A DNA stretch of 64,000 nt from Oscillospiraceae bacterium (GTDB lineage Bacteria; Bacillota; Clostridia; Oscillospirales; Oscillospiraceae): the NCBI GenBank assembly GCA_017436955.1, contig JAFSCD010000006.1, positions 49,895-113,894 on the forward strand, given 5' to 3'. This document shows positions 1 through 7,573 of the stretch, one piece after another; the stretch's first letter is position 1; the number at the start of each line of letters is the position of its first letter. The notes below the pieces were generated by a model. The model made no database searches. It was given only the letters and a program-made list of their open reading frames with translations, and was not told where the DNA came from. Both the position numbers and the translations under genes were made by a program.

Positions 1-62
1 TTATGTACGATATCGGGATTGATCACCGCGTCTTTTTCAAAATCAAATTCTGATAACAGCAT
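1..62 (-). CDS. N-terminal fragment of an unidentified protein (third gene of the attenuated operon)
   Basis: Twenty codons from an ATG at 62-60 stay open to the window edge (MLLSEFDFEKDAVINPDIVH). The ATG overlaps the TAA stop of the upstream acetyltransferase gene by one base (TAATG), a typical sign of translational coupling, so the gene belongs to the same minus-strand operon. The start faintly resembles the N-terminus of nucleoside-phosphorylase-like proteins of Clostridia, but 20 residues are too few to assign a function. The rest lies outside the window. Confidence 0.5.
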   Translation of the reverse strand, partial: MLLSEFDFEKDAVINPDIVH

Positions 63-619
63 TATTCGCTCCTTTCCGGGTTGTATTGGATGTATTCCAG
101 GCAGGTTTCCATCGTACCATACCGTGTTTCAAATTCGGTTGTTTTTACATACTGAAAACCGCACTTTTGGGCAACGCGCTTGGACTGCCCGTTCCAGTCA
201 AAGTGACCGACGATGATAAAGTCCAGCTTCTGCTCGTTGAAAAGCCAGTCGACCACTGCCTTGACCGCTTCGGGCATCAAGCCCCGTCCCCAGTAGTCCT
301 TTGAAAGCGTATAGCCCAGCTCTCTTCCCTGCAGCGCAGCCAGTTCCGGATAATTCTTCTCGTTGTACTCCTTGACGCCAAGAGAGCCTATCACTTTTCC
401 TTGATATTCCAAGGCGAAGTCGTGCCTGCCCTCAATAAAATGGGAAAGGATCGTTTTGGACTCCTCGATATCCCGATGGGGCGTCCAGCCAGCCATCTGA
501 CCGACGCCGTCCACCCTTGCATACTCGTAGAAATCGCTTAGATCCGATTCCCGCCAGGGCCGCAAGGTAAGACGGTCTGTTTTCAAAACAACATTTGTAA
601 TATCAATATACTTGTTCAT
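62..619 (-). CDS. GNAT family N-acetyltransferase (RimJ/RimL-like)
   Basis: A 185-residue protein with the layout of the RimJ/RimL branch of GNAT enzymes, which transfer acetyl from acetyl-CoA to an amine on a protein N-terminus or a small molecule. The acetyl-CoA site is visible as RELGYTLSKDYWGRGLMPEA near residues 105-125, followed by the helix motif NGQSKRVAQKCGFQ near 145-158. It lies 7 bases downstream of the methyltransferase gene and its stop overlaps the next start codon, so the three genes are one operon. That operon sits behind a leader-peptide attenuator. The substrate is unknown; given the regulation, an antibiotic or ribosomal target is conceivable but unproven. Confidence 0.85.
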   Translation of the reverse strand: MNKYIDITNVVLKTDRLTLRPWRESDLSDFYEYARVDGVGQMAGWTPHRDIEESKTILSHFIEGRHDFALEYQGKVIGSLGVKEYNEKNYPELAALQGRELGYTLSKDYWGRGLMPEAVKAVVDWLFNEQKLDFIIVGHFDWNGQSKRVAQKCGFQYVKTTEFETRYGTMETCLEYIQYNPERSE

Positions 620-626
620 CGTAAAA

Positions 627-1415
627 TCAATCCTTTCTGAAAATATCCAGTGTGTGGTTGGAGTAGCCTACCATATCCAAGCGCTCGCAAGTTGCAAAGT
701 GGTAACGCAGGTACAGTTGGAATGTTTCTTCGTCCATCTCATCCAGTGTCTTTCTCATATGATTTGCATATCCGTCTGTAGCTAGGAAATGCAGTTGTGT
801 CACATTGAAGTGACTGCGCAGCGCATCAATGTCCTCCTTGCGGTGCAGTTCAAACAAATCCCAGGGTTTGGAGAATGTTTCAAAGGTGACCGGGTCAAGC
901 ATACATTTCTCAACGATGTTATGGATCTCCCCGCGAATAAAGCCGTACATGAGAACAGATGCATCGCCCATGCAATATGCGCTGAAGATAATACCGCCCT
1001 TCTTTGTAACCCTGATTGCTTCCGAAAGTGCTTGCAGTTTTTCTTCCTCCGTAAACAAATGGTACATGGGACCCAACAGCAAAGTAATGTCGTATGTATT
1101 ATCATTGAAGCTATGCAAGTCCTTTGCGTTTTCTTGTGTAATCGTAATGTTTTCGCCGGGTTTTGTGTTTTTCTTAAAGATCTCAATGTTATGCTCAATC
1201 AGTTCAACTGCATCTACCTGATAGCCCTGCTGGGCGAGATAGTGGCTGTATCTGCCTGTAGCTGCACCAATTTCCAAAATGCGCATACCGGGACGAAGAT
1301 ACTTTTCGATGTATCGCATCGTAGTTAGGTATTCTACCATGCCATACCGGGAGCAAAGGCGGTTATCTTCGTCGTAGCTCCCGTAATACTGTGTGAGTGC
1401 CTGTAATGTTTCCAT
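627..1415 (-). CDS. Class I SAM-dependent methyltransferase
   Basis: A 262-residue soluble Rossmann-fold methyltransferase. Motif I is LEIGAATGRYSHYLA near residues 46-60, the motif II acid is in VDAVEL, and motif IV is ITLLLGPMYHL near 110. It uses S-adenosylmethionine; the acceptor cannot be read from sequence. It is not an Erm-type rRNA adenine N6-methylase, since the NPPY-type motif is absent. The start follows an excellent ribosome-binding site (AAGGAGGAAGG), which lies immediately after an intrinsic terminator, so expression depends on antitermination in the leader. It is the first full-size gene of a unit with a GNAT enzyme and is lower in G+C than its neighbours, consistent with acquisition. 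Confidence 0.85.
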   Translation of the reverse strand: METLQALTQYYGSYDEDNRLCSRYGMVEYLTTMRYIEKYLRPGMRILEIGAATGRYSHYLAQQGYQVDAVELIEHNIEIFKKNTKPGENITITQENAKDLHSFNDNTYDITLLLGPMYHLFTEEEKLQALSEAIRVTKKGGIIFSAYCMGDASVLMYGFIRGEIHNIVEKCMLDPVTFETFSKPWDLFELHRKEDIDALRSHFNVTQLHFLATDGYANHMRKTLDEMDEETFQLYLRYHFATCERLDMVGYSNHTLDIFRKD

Positions 1416-1430
1416 TTTCCTTCCTCCTTA

Positions 1431-1476
1431 AAAATAAAAACAGTGCAAGCTGAAACGTTCATTTCGGCTTGCACTG
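1431..1476 (-). terminator. Intrinsic terminator acting as attenuator of the methyltransferase operon
   Basis: On the minus strand a 10-bp perfect stem (1476-1467 with 1450-1441), extended by four further pairs after one mismatch, is followed by TTTTTATTTTT. It lies between the leader ORF and the methyltransferase ribosome-binding site. An alternative pairing of its 5' arm with 1537-1527 would disrupt it. Confidence 0.85.
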
Positions 1477-1505
1477 CATCTTTCTTTATGGTATATCCCC
1501 AGATA

Positions 1506-1604
1506 TTATCCTAAAAAAGCGTATGACAATGTAAGCCCGTTTCTATGCCAAAACATAGGGTCAACGGACAGATTATTGACTTCACGGAAGCAATAGCGAT
1601 ACAT
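1506..1604 (-). CDS. 32-residue leader peptide of an attenuator
   Basis: A short ORF of 32 codons, beginning MYRYCFREVNN and ending LSYAFLG-stop, sits between a consensus promoter and the attenuator. It has its own ribosome-binding site (AAAGGAG, 8 bases before ATG), and its stop is about 30 bases before the terminator stem. Bases around its start codon (1608-1600) are perfectly complementary over 9 bp to its late codons (1533-1525). Those late codons are in turn complementary to the terminator 5' arm. This is the geometry of ribosome-stalling attenuators of antibiotic-inducible genes. I do not recognise the peptide itself. No conserved protein function is expected. Confidence 0.7.
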   Translation of the reverse strand: MYRYCFREVNNLSVDPMFWHRNGLTLSYAFLG

Positions 1605-1633
1605 TGTCGGCGCTCCTTTCTGGATTTTATGCG

Positions 1634-1662
1634 ATTATACATCCATTTTTATGCGTTGTCAA
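1634..1662 (-). promoter_or_regulatory. Consensus sigma-A promoter of the attenuated operon
   Basis: TTGACA (1662-1657), a 17-base spacer and TATAAT (1639-1634), both boxes perfect. Transcription would begin near 1627, giving a leader of about 210 bases before the methyltransferase start. The -35 box lies just downstream of the stop codon of the preceding HAD gene. Confidence 0.9.
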
Positions 1663-1666
1663 CACC

Positions 1667-2356
1667 TTATTTCAAGGTTTTCAGCAGCTCTTCCAGTTGT
1701 GCCAGGCTTTCGATCTCGTAGTCGGGCTGGATCTCCGGCTTGCCGGGCTTATGCCCCGGGTTGACCCAGCAGGTGGCGATGCCGGCGTTGATGCCGCCCA
1801 GGATATCCGAGGTCAGGCTGTCGCCTACGATCATCGCCTTTTTGGGGTCAAAATCCGGAATTTGGGCGAAGCTGCGCTCGAAAAACGCTCCGGCAGGCTT
1901 GTTTGCCCCCAAGTGCTCCGAAATGAACACCTTTTCAAAATAGGGATACAGCTCGGCGCTGGTCATACGCCCCTCCTGCACAGAAGCCGTACCGTTGCTG
2001 GCGATATAGAGCCGGTACTTTTTATGCAGGCGCTGCAGCGCCTCCTGGGCGCCGGGCAGGAAATAATGACCGTTCGCAAGGTTTTCCAAGTACAGTGCGT
2101 TGCAGGCCGCTGCGTCTGCCTCCACGCCCTCCTGGGCAAAAAGCTCCGCAAAGCGGCGCACGCCCACCTCATCTCTTGTCAGCTCACCACGCTCCAGCAT
2201 CTCCCAGCAGGTCTTGTTGATGGCGTGGTAGCGGCAGAGCAGCGCGTCCGTCACATTCACACCGAAGGCAGACAGTGTCTTGGGGATGGCAAGCCGCTCT
2301 GCCATCTTAAAATCCAGGATGGTATCATCCAGATCCAGAAACAGAAACTCAATCAC
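1667..2356 (-). CDS. HAD-superfamily hydrolase, YjjG-like phosphatase
   Basis: A 229-residue haloacid-dehalogenase-type hydrolase. Motif I is FLDLDDTILD (nucleophile Asp), motif II is IASNGT near residue 110, a lysine follows in GANKPAG, and motif IV is MIVGDSLTSDI near 170. The helical cap after motif I is like YjjG/YfnB nucleotidases, which dephosphorylate nucleoside monophosphates or similar small phosphates. The GTG at 2356 is chosen because GGAGG lies 7 bases upstream. A longer frame upstream is only read-through of ksgA sequence. It overlaps the end of ksgA by 8 bases, so the two genes are coupled. Confidence 0.8.
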   Translation of the reverse strand: MIEFLFLDLDDTILDFKMAERLAIPKTLSAFGVNVTDALLCRYHAINKTCWEMLERGELTRDEVGVRRFAELFAQEGVEADAAACNALYLENLANGHYFLPGAQEALQRLHKKYRLYIASNGTASVQEGRMTSAELYPYFEKVFISEHLGANKPAGAFFERSFAQIPDFDPKKAMIVGDSLTSDILGGINAGIATCWVNPGHKPGKPEIQPDYEIESLAQLEELLKTLK

Positions 2357-3218
2357 GGCGGATCCTCCTTGCGATCTCGTTGGCAACGGTGGCAAATTCG
2401 GGAATACCCAGGGTCTCACCGCGGACATTCTCGTCAAAGCCGCAGGCGGCAAGCACATCGGCTGCGCCCTGCTTGCCCAGCTCCGGGAAGCCGGATGCCA
2501 GACCGTTGGCAAGCTTCTTGCGCCGCATGGCAAAGCTGGCACGGACGGTGCGGAAGAAGATCTTTTCATCGTCCACATTCCAGGGACGCTGCTTGCGCAC
2601 ACGCAGAGTGATCACCGCAGAGGTCACCTTGGGCTGGGGCATAAAGCAGTGTGCCGGCACATCAAACAGCAGCTCCGGCTGGGCATAATACTGGCAGAAC
2701 ACCGTAAAGGCGCTGTAATCCGCCGTTCCGGGGGCTGCGGCGATGCGCTGGGCAACCTCCTTTTGCACCATAACCGTCACGGATTCAAAGCACTCTGCCT
2801 CCAGCAGCGCCGAAAGAATGGGCGAGGTGATATAGTAGGGCAGATTGGCGCAGGCCATAGGGCGCAGACCGGGGAATTTTTCCTTCACCAGCGCAGGAAT
2901 ATCCTGCTTCAGCACATCGCCCCACAGGATCTCCAGATTACCAAACTCCCCTACCGTCTGCTGCAGGATGGGCTCCAGCCGGGTATCCAATTCCACCGCG
3001 CAGACCTTTTTCGCACGCAGGGCAAGCTGCTGGGTCAGCGGACCGATACCCGGACCGATCTCCAGCACACCGGCAGTTTCATCCACGCCGGCCTGCTCCG
3101 CAATCGACTCCGGCACCCAGCCGGCGATCAAAAAGTTCTGTCCCTTTGCCTTGGAAAAATGAAAGCCGTGCTGCATCAGCAGCGGCTTCATCACATTGAT
3201 ATCGCAAACATTGAGCAT
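2349..3218 (-). CDS. rsmA: 16S rRNA (adenine(1518)-N6/adenine(1519)-N6)-dimethyltransferase
   Basis: A 289-residue KsgA/RsmA enzyme that dimethylates two adjacent adenines in the 3' hairpin of 16S rRNA during small-subunit maturation. It shows KAKGQNFLIA at the N-terminus, the SAM site LEIGPGIGPLTQ near residue 50 and the catalytic NLPYYITSPI near 120. The C-terminal helical domain is complete. ATG 3218 is preferred over an upstream ATG because the AAAGGCGG ribosome-binding site sits just before it and family members begin at this point. It is co-transcribed with the HAD hydrolase. Confidence 0.93.
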   Translation of the reverse strand: MLNVCDINVMKPLLMQHGFHFSKAKGQNFLIAGWVPESIAEQAGVDETAGVLEIGPGIGPLTQQLALRAKKVCAVELDTRLEPILQQTVGEFGNLEILWGDVLKQDIPALVKEKFPGLRPMACANLPYYITSPILSALLEAECFESVTVMVQKEVAQRIAAAPGTADYSAFTVFCQYYAQPELLFDVPAHCFMPQPKVTSAVITLRVRKQRPWNVDDEKIFFRTVRASFAMRRKKLANGLASGFPELGKQGAADVLAACGFDENVRGETLGIPEFATVANEIARRIRRD

Positions 3219-3274
3219 ACGTTTACCGCCTTTCTTACGGACAGCATACCAAATTTTCTTCCCTTTTTCAATAG

Positions 3275-3306
3275 AAAAAACCGCCTTTCCAACGAAAGGC
3301 GGTTTG
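3275..3306 (-). terminator. Intrinsic terminator of the G5/3D protein gene
   Basis: A 12-bp stem (3305-3294 with 3289-3278) with loop CAACG-type sequence, followed by a T run on the minus strand just after the stop of the 3D-domain gene. Confidence 0.85.
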
Positions 3307-3316
3307 GGTTTATTCC

Positions 3317-4450
3317 TTAACCCAGGAAATAGATGGTGCAATCCCGGATGCCAAAGCGGTCGCACTCGGCGACGCTGTTGTAGTAAAGGTCAACACGGTT
3401 GCCCTTGATGGCGCTGCCGCAGTCCTCGGCGGTGGCGATGCCGTAAATGTACTGACCGTCATTGGTGACGATGTACATACGGGTGCCGTAGGGAATCACT
3501 CTGGGGTCAACGGCAATGGCGCCCACACGGCACAGCGTACCGGTGGAAGTCCAGATAGTGCAGCCGGGGTCGGAGTTGTGGTAAGCCGTTGCCACGAACT
3601 GCTCTGCATGGGTGTAGGTCAGGACCTCGCCGTCGGGGGTGGTGATGGTATTCTCGCCAATGATGGGCTGCTTCTCCACGGGAGGTGCCTCCGGCGTGGG
3701 TGCAGGCTTGGTAGGAGCCTCCGTAGGGGGCTCGGTGGGGATCACCTCGGGCGGATAATCCGGCAGCTCAACGCCGGTGCCAATGGCGATCAGCGCGTTG
3801 ACGGGCTGGGAGACTACCTTTTCGCTGATCAGCGTGCGGCTGATCTCCTCGCCGTCCACATAGTGAACGCTGGCCTTGCACTGGAGCTGACCTTCCTCGC
3901 CCTTGGTAAGCACGACCTGCTCGCCCTCGGCAAGGGAAGAATCGTAGCAGTACTCCGTCTCAAAGGGAATGGCGACGGTATAGGTCTCCTCTGCGGTAAC
4001 GGAACGCTTCACCGTCAGCACCATACCGTCATAGGTCATGGCGCTCATAGCCTCGGACAGCACATCGTCCGCCGTCAGCTTGAAATTCAAACGGTTCAGC
4101 AGCGACTCAACCGTTTCGCCATAAGTAGAAACCGAAAGTGTGTTGCCGCCGTAGACGATATCAACGACCTGCATACGCTGGATCGTAATTTCGGACATTC
4201 CCAAACCAAGCTGCGTCGTGTAGGTATCATCTGTGCCCAATTCCAAACCTGCTTCGTCCAGAACATCTGCCGGATCTGTAGCGTAGGTGGTGTGAATCGT
4301 GATCTGTTCGCCGTCTTTGATCAGATATGTATTCTTGGCGAATGCCGTCTGCGTCAGCAGCAGAACAATGCACACGATGGGCAACAGGAGCGCTACCACA
4401 CGGGTAAGAACAGTTTTCTTTCTACGAATAAAAAGATTGTTGTCAAGCAT
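3317..4450 (-). CDS. Secreted G5 and 3D domain cell-wall protein (YabE/Rpf-like)
   Basis: A 377-residue exported protein. A basic stretch and a hydrophobic segment (VVALLLPIVCIVLLLTQTAFA, split here by its signal region near residues 20-42) form the signal or anchor. Two DUF348 repeats follow, then a G5 domain (VAIPFETEYCYDS, EGEEGQLQCKASVHYVDGEE region near 180-230), a Pro/Thr/Glu-rich linker near 240-275 and a C-terminal 3D domain with the Asp residues VDPRVIPYGTRMYI, ATAEDCGSAIKG and RVDLYY. The order matches YabE of Bacillus, related to resuscitation-promoting factors, presumed peptidoglycan lytic transglycosylases. ATG 4450 has AAAGGAGG 8 bases before it; the ATG seven codons earlier has no such site. 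Confidence 0.85.
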   Translation of the reverse strand: MLDNNLFIRRKKTVLTRVVALLLPIVCIVLLLTQTAFAKNTYLIKDGEQITIHTTYATDPADVLDEAGLELGTDDTYTTQLGLGMSEITIQRMQVVDIVYGGNTLSVSTYGETVESLLNRLNFKLTADDVLSEAMSAMTYDGMVLTVKRSVTAEETYTVAIPFETEYCYDSSLAEGEQVVLTKGEEGQLQCKASVHYVDGEEISRTLISEKVVSQPVNALIAIGTGVELPDYPPEVIPTEPPTEAPTKPAPTPEAPPVEKQPIIGENTITTPDGEVLTYTHAEQFVATAYHNSDPGCTIWTSTGTLCRVGAIAVDPRVIPYGTRMYIVTNDGQYIYGIATAEDCGSAIKGNRVDLYYNSVAECDRFGIRDCTIYFLG

Positions 4451-4553
4451 AGAATGAACCTCCTTTCGCACTAGTATATGTGGCGATTTTCGCCTGAATT
4501 CTTAAAAGTATCAAATAGTTACAAAATGCATATTCGCATTTCGCTCGATAGTC

Positions 4554-4581
4554 ATTTTAACAAATTTTCATAAAAAGTCAA
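4554..4581 (-). promoter_or_regulatory. Promoter of the G5/3D protein gene
   Basis: TTGACT, a 16-base spacer and TAAAAT on the minus strand, about 100 bases upstream of the start codon in an A+T-rich intergenic stretch. I saw no c-di-AMP (ydaO) riboswitch here, although that element often precedes such genes. Confidence 0.65.
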
Positions 4582-4794
4582 GCTTTTTCTTCAAAAACCC
4601 ATAAATCGACAACTTTTCGGCAAATATTCATATTTATTTTATGTAAACCATAAACCAAAATATGCACAGTTAACAAATTGTAACCACTATATCTTGTGTC
4701 TAAACGGGATTTACTTTACATAACTTCCCATAATACGCAACCGGTGTTATCGTTACGTGATTTTGGCTTTCCGGGGGTGATTTTTGCATAGGGA

Positions 4795-4823
4795 TTGACA
4801 AATTTTCATTTTTGTGCTACATT
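4795..4823 (+). promoter_or_regulatory. Promoter of the thrS T-box leader
   Basis: TTGACA, a 17-base spacer and TACATT. The start of transcription would be near 4830, giving a leader of about 275 bases. Confidence 0.75.
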
Positions 4824-4829
4824 TTTTCT

Positions 4830-5070
4830 TGATAAAGGCTGCGATGAAGACACGCGCTTCCGGTAAGATTCCCAGAGAGGGTGCCACCTTGGTGCAAGGC
4901 ATCCGTAACCCTGCCGTTTGCGATACCACTTCTGAGCCGTATGCGCGGAAATGCCATACCGGGTACGCCCGTTAAAGCGTCAATGAGTGGCAGCTGCGGC
5001 TGCAACCAGGGTGGAACCGTGGAATACTTTGTATCCCACCCCTGATCTTTCGGGGGCTGGGACTTTTTTT
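4830..5070 (+). promoter_or_regulatory. T-box leader, threonine-specific, of thrS
   Basis: A stem I region with the AGAGAGGG and GGTGCAAGG elements is followed by a specifier-loop sequence in which ACC (4925-4927, Thr) precedes ACTTCTGAGCC. The conserved T-box AGGGTGGAACCGTGG lies at 5008-5022. A GC-rich terminator (5034-5060) with a T run (5064-5070) ends the leader. Uncharged tRNA-Thr would pair with the specifier and the T-box and favour the antiterminator, switching on thrS. Confidence 0.93.
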
Positions 5071-5105
5071 ATGCCTTCCCCTCAATAGAAAAGGAGGAAA
5101 AGAAA

Positions 5106-6902
5106 ATGGAAAACGAAAATCTGTACACCTTTGAAAACCCGGAGTACCGCAAGACCTTCTGGCACACCTGCTCCCACATCATGGCGCAGGCTGTGAAGCG
5201 GCTGTGGCCCGAGGTGCAGCTGGCCATCGGTCCTGCCATTGACGAGGGCTGGTACTACGACTTTGACGCACCCTTCAGCTTCACTCCCGAGCATCTGAGC
5301 CAGATCGAAGCGGAGATGAAGAAGATCGTCAAGGAGCGCATCCGTCTGGAGCGCAGCGAAAAGCCCCGGGCAGAAGCCATCGCCTATATGCAGTCCCTGA
5401 ATGAGCCCTACAAGGTAGAGCTGATCCAGGATCTGCCGGAGGATGCTGTCATCTCCTTCTACACCCAGGGCGAATTTACCGACCTTTGCGCCGGTCCTCA
5501 CCTGGATCACACCGGTCGTGTCCGCCACAACGGCTTTAAGCTGACCAAGTCCTGCGGCGCTTACTGGCGTGGCGACAGTAACCGCAAGATGCTGCAGCGC
5601 ATCTACGGCATCGGCTTCCCCAGCAAGGACGAGCTGGATGCCTACCTGGAGCGTCAGGCAGAAGTGCTGAAGCGGGATCACAACAAGCTGGGCCGTGAGC
5701 TGGAATTCTTCACCACCGTGGAGGAGATCGGTCAGGGCTTGCCCATTTTGCTGCCCAAGGGCGCAAGAGTCATCCAGACTCTGCAGCGCTGGGTGGAGGA
5801 TGAGGAGCAGAAGCGCGGCTATCTGCTGACCAAGACGCCTCTGATGGCGAAGCGGGACCTTTACAAGATCTCCGGTCACTGGGATCACTACCGTGACGGT
5901 ATGTTCATTATGGGCGATCCCGACGACGAGGAGAAGGAGTGCTTTGCACTGCGTCCCATGACCTGCCCCTTCCAGTATCAGGTATTCCTGAACCGGGCCC
6001 GGTCTTACCGTGATCTGCCTATGCGTCTGGGCGAGACCTCTACCCTCTTCCGCAACGAGGATTCCGGCGAGATGCACGGTCTGATCCGTGTCCGCCAGTT
6101 TACCATCTCCGAAGGTCACCTGGTACTGCGTCCCGAGCAGCTGGAGGAAGAATTCAAGGGTTGCCTGGAGCTGGCAAAGTACTGCCTGGATACCGTTGGT
6201 ATGCTGGAAAACTGCACCTTCCGCTTCTCCCAGTGGGATCCTGCCCGTGCCGGCATCAAGTATGAGGGCACACCGGAGCAGTGGGAAGAGGCCCAGCGCG
6301 TTATGGGCGACATTCTGGACAAGCTGGGTGTGGAGTATGAGATCGGTATCGACGAGGCTGCCTTCTACGGTCCCAAGCTGGACATCCAGTACAAGAACGT
6401 ATTTGGCAAGGAAGATACCATCGTCACCATTCAGATCGATATGCTGCTGGCGCAGAAGTTCGGTATGGAATACACCGATGCTGACGGTCAGAAGAAGATC
6501 CCCTATATCATCCACCGCACCAGCCTGGGCTGCTACGAGCGGACGCTGGCTTACCTGATCGAGCGCTATGCCGGCGCACTGCCTCTGTGGATGATGCCCA
6601 CTCAGGTGAAGGTCATGCCCATCACTGACCGTGCTCACGCCTATGCCAAGGAGCTTGCTGACAAGCTGAATGCCGCCGGCATCCACGCCGAGACCGATTG
6701 CCGCAGTGAAAAGCTGGGTTACAAGATCCGTGAGGCACAGCTGCAGAAGATCCCCTATATGCTGGTGGTTGGCGACCGGGATATGGAAAGCGGCACCGTT
6801 TCCGTCCGCACCCGCAAGGGCGACGATCTGGGCGCCATGACGCCTGACGAATTCATCGCCAAGTGCCTGCTGGAGATCGCCACCAAGAGCAAGGAAGTTT
6901 AA
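5106..6902 (+). CDS. thrS: Threonine--tRNA ligase lacking the TGS domain
   Basis: A class II aminoacyl-tRNA synthetase of 598 residues that charges tRNA-Thr. The editing domain begins almost at once with the zinc/editing motif HTCSH near residue 20. The catalytic domain has motif 2 FRNEDSGEMHGLIRVRQF near 315-332, the zinc cysteine in RPMTCPFQYQVF near 285 and motif 3 around LGCYERTLAYLIE. The anticodon-binding domain fills the last 100 residues. The usual N-terminal TGS domain of about 60 residues is absent. The ATG follows AAGGAGG directly, so no longer start is possible. It is controlled by the T-box just upstream. Confidence 0.96.
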   Translation: MENENLYTFENPEYRKTFWHTCSHIMAQAVKRLWPEVQLAIGPAIDEGWYYDFDAPFSFTPEHLSQIEAEMKKIVKERIRLERSEKPRAEAIAYMQSLNEPYKVELIQDLPEDAVISFYTQGEFTDLCAGPHLDHTGRVRHNGFKLTKSCGAYWRGDSNRKMLQRIYGIGFPSKDELDAYLERQAEVLKRDHNKLGRELEFFTTVEEIGQGLPILLPKGARVIQTLQRWVEDEEQKRGYLLTKTPLMAKRDLYKISGHWDHYRDGMFIMGDPDDEEKECFALRPMTCPFQYQVFLNRARSYRDLPMRLGETSTLFRNEDSGEMHGLIRVRQFTISEGHLVLRPEQLEEEFKGCLELAKYCLDTVGMLENCTFRFSQWDPARAGIKYEGTPEQWEEAQRVMGDILDKLGVEYEIGIDEAAFYGPKLDIQYKNVFGKEDTIVTIQIDMLLAQKFGMEYTDADGQKKIPYIIHRTSLGCYERTLAYLIERYAGALPLWMMPTQVKVMPITDRAHAYAKELADKLNAAGIHAETDCRSEKLGYKIREAQLQKIPYMLVVGDRDMESGTVSVRTRKGDDLGAMTPDEFIAKCLLEIATKSKEV

Positions 6903-6913
6903 TTGCAACAAGC

Positions 6914-6944
6914 AACAAGCCGTCCACCGGACGGCTTGTTTTCC
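6914..6944 (+). terminator. Intrinsic terminator after thrS
   Basis: A 12-bp stem (6914-6925 with 6929-6940) closing on ACC, followed by TTTTCC. The next gene starts 14 bases later, so it relies on read-through or a promoter inside thrS. Confidence 0.8.
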
Positions 6945-6957
6945 AAAGGAGAACGCT

Positions 6958-7488
6958 ATGTATATTTGGGTTGGCTGTAAGCTGCCGGAGCATTTTGAGC
7001 AGCAGATCCGTTCCGTCTGTCTGGAGCAAAACAAAGCACTGAACTTAAACACGGACGCCTTTTCCCTGCCGCAGCACGTTTCGCTGAAGATCAGCTTTCC
7101 ATCCCAGCGGAACGAAGAGATCCTGAAATATCTGGAAGCCTTTTTGTCTGTGCAAGCCCCCTTTTCCCTGCGTATTCGCAGCGCGCAGCAGCAGGGCAAC
7201 ATCCTCTGGCTGCCGGTAGAAGAAAATGAAACGCTGCGACAGCTCCACCAGCAGCTGGATGCGCGGCTGGAGCAGCGCTTTGGCATAGCGCAGCACCCGT
7301 TTGATAAGTGCTTCCTTTTCCACTCCACGCTGTTTATGGACGAAGATACAGACAAGCTATCCCAAATGCGCAAGGCGCTGGAAGCCTTTCCTGTGGAGCA
7401 AGTGCTGCAGGTGGACACCTTCCTGCTGGGTCTTTCCGAAAACAACCTGCCCGGGCAGTACCGCATCGTCCGGCAGATCAACGTATAA
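6958..7488 (+). CDS. 2H phosphoesterase, RNA 2',3'-cyclic phosphodiesterase (ThpR/LigT-like)
   Basis: A 176-residue protein with the two signature His-x-Ser/Thr motifs of the 2H phosphoesterase superfamily, HVSLKISF near residue 40 and FHSTLFM near 120, placed at the usual distance in a two-lobed protein. Family members hydrolyse 2',3'-cyclic phosphates or ligate tRNA halves in vitro; the cellular substrate is not established. It directly follows the thrS terminator and has ribosome-binding site AAAGGAG. Confidence 0.75.
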   Translation: MYIWVGCKLPEHFEQQIRSVCLEQNKALNLNTDAFSLPQHVSLKISFPSQRNEEILKYLEAFLSVQAPFSLRIRSAQQQGNILWLPVEENETLRQLHQQLDARLEQRFGIAQHPFDKCFLFHSTLFMDEDTDKLSQMRKALEAFPVEQVLQVDTFLLGLSENNLPGQYRIVRQINV

Positions 7489-7494
7489 AAATTC

Positions 7495-7524
7495 AAGCCT
7501 CTCGCATCGAGCGGCTTGTTTTCT
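7495..7524 (+). terminator. Intrinsic terminator after the 2H phosphoesterase gene
   Basis: AAGCC-CTCG stem with CGAG-GGCTT around a CAT loop, then TTGTTTTC. The T run overlaps the -35 box of the next promoter. Confidence 0.7.
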
Positions 7525-7544
7525 TATTTTCCGTATGTTATACT
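7516..7544 (+). promoter_or_regulatory. Promoter of the DUF218-M42-BFD unit
   Basis: TTGTTT, a 17-base spacer and TATACT, about 30 bases before the start codon. Confidence 0.6.
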
Positions 7545-7573
7545 ATTTATAATAAAAGAAGCTGGAGGGCGTT

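Noticed and set aside
627-1415. Erm-type 23S rRNA methylase
   Set aside because: Despite the erm-like attenuator, the protein lacks the N6-adenine methylase motif IV (N/D-PPY/F) and has a different C-terminal half.
4451-4790. c-di-AMP (ydaO) riboswitch expected before the G5/3D protein gene
   Set aside because: The stretch is A+T rich and unstructured; the conserved GC-rich cores of that riboswitch are not visible.
5082-7496. Long minus-strand open frame opposite thrS and the 2H phosphoesterase gene
   Set aside because: It is the mirror of G+C-rich codon use in real genes, has no recognisable domain and would run through the T-box region and a terminator.
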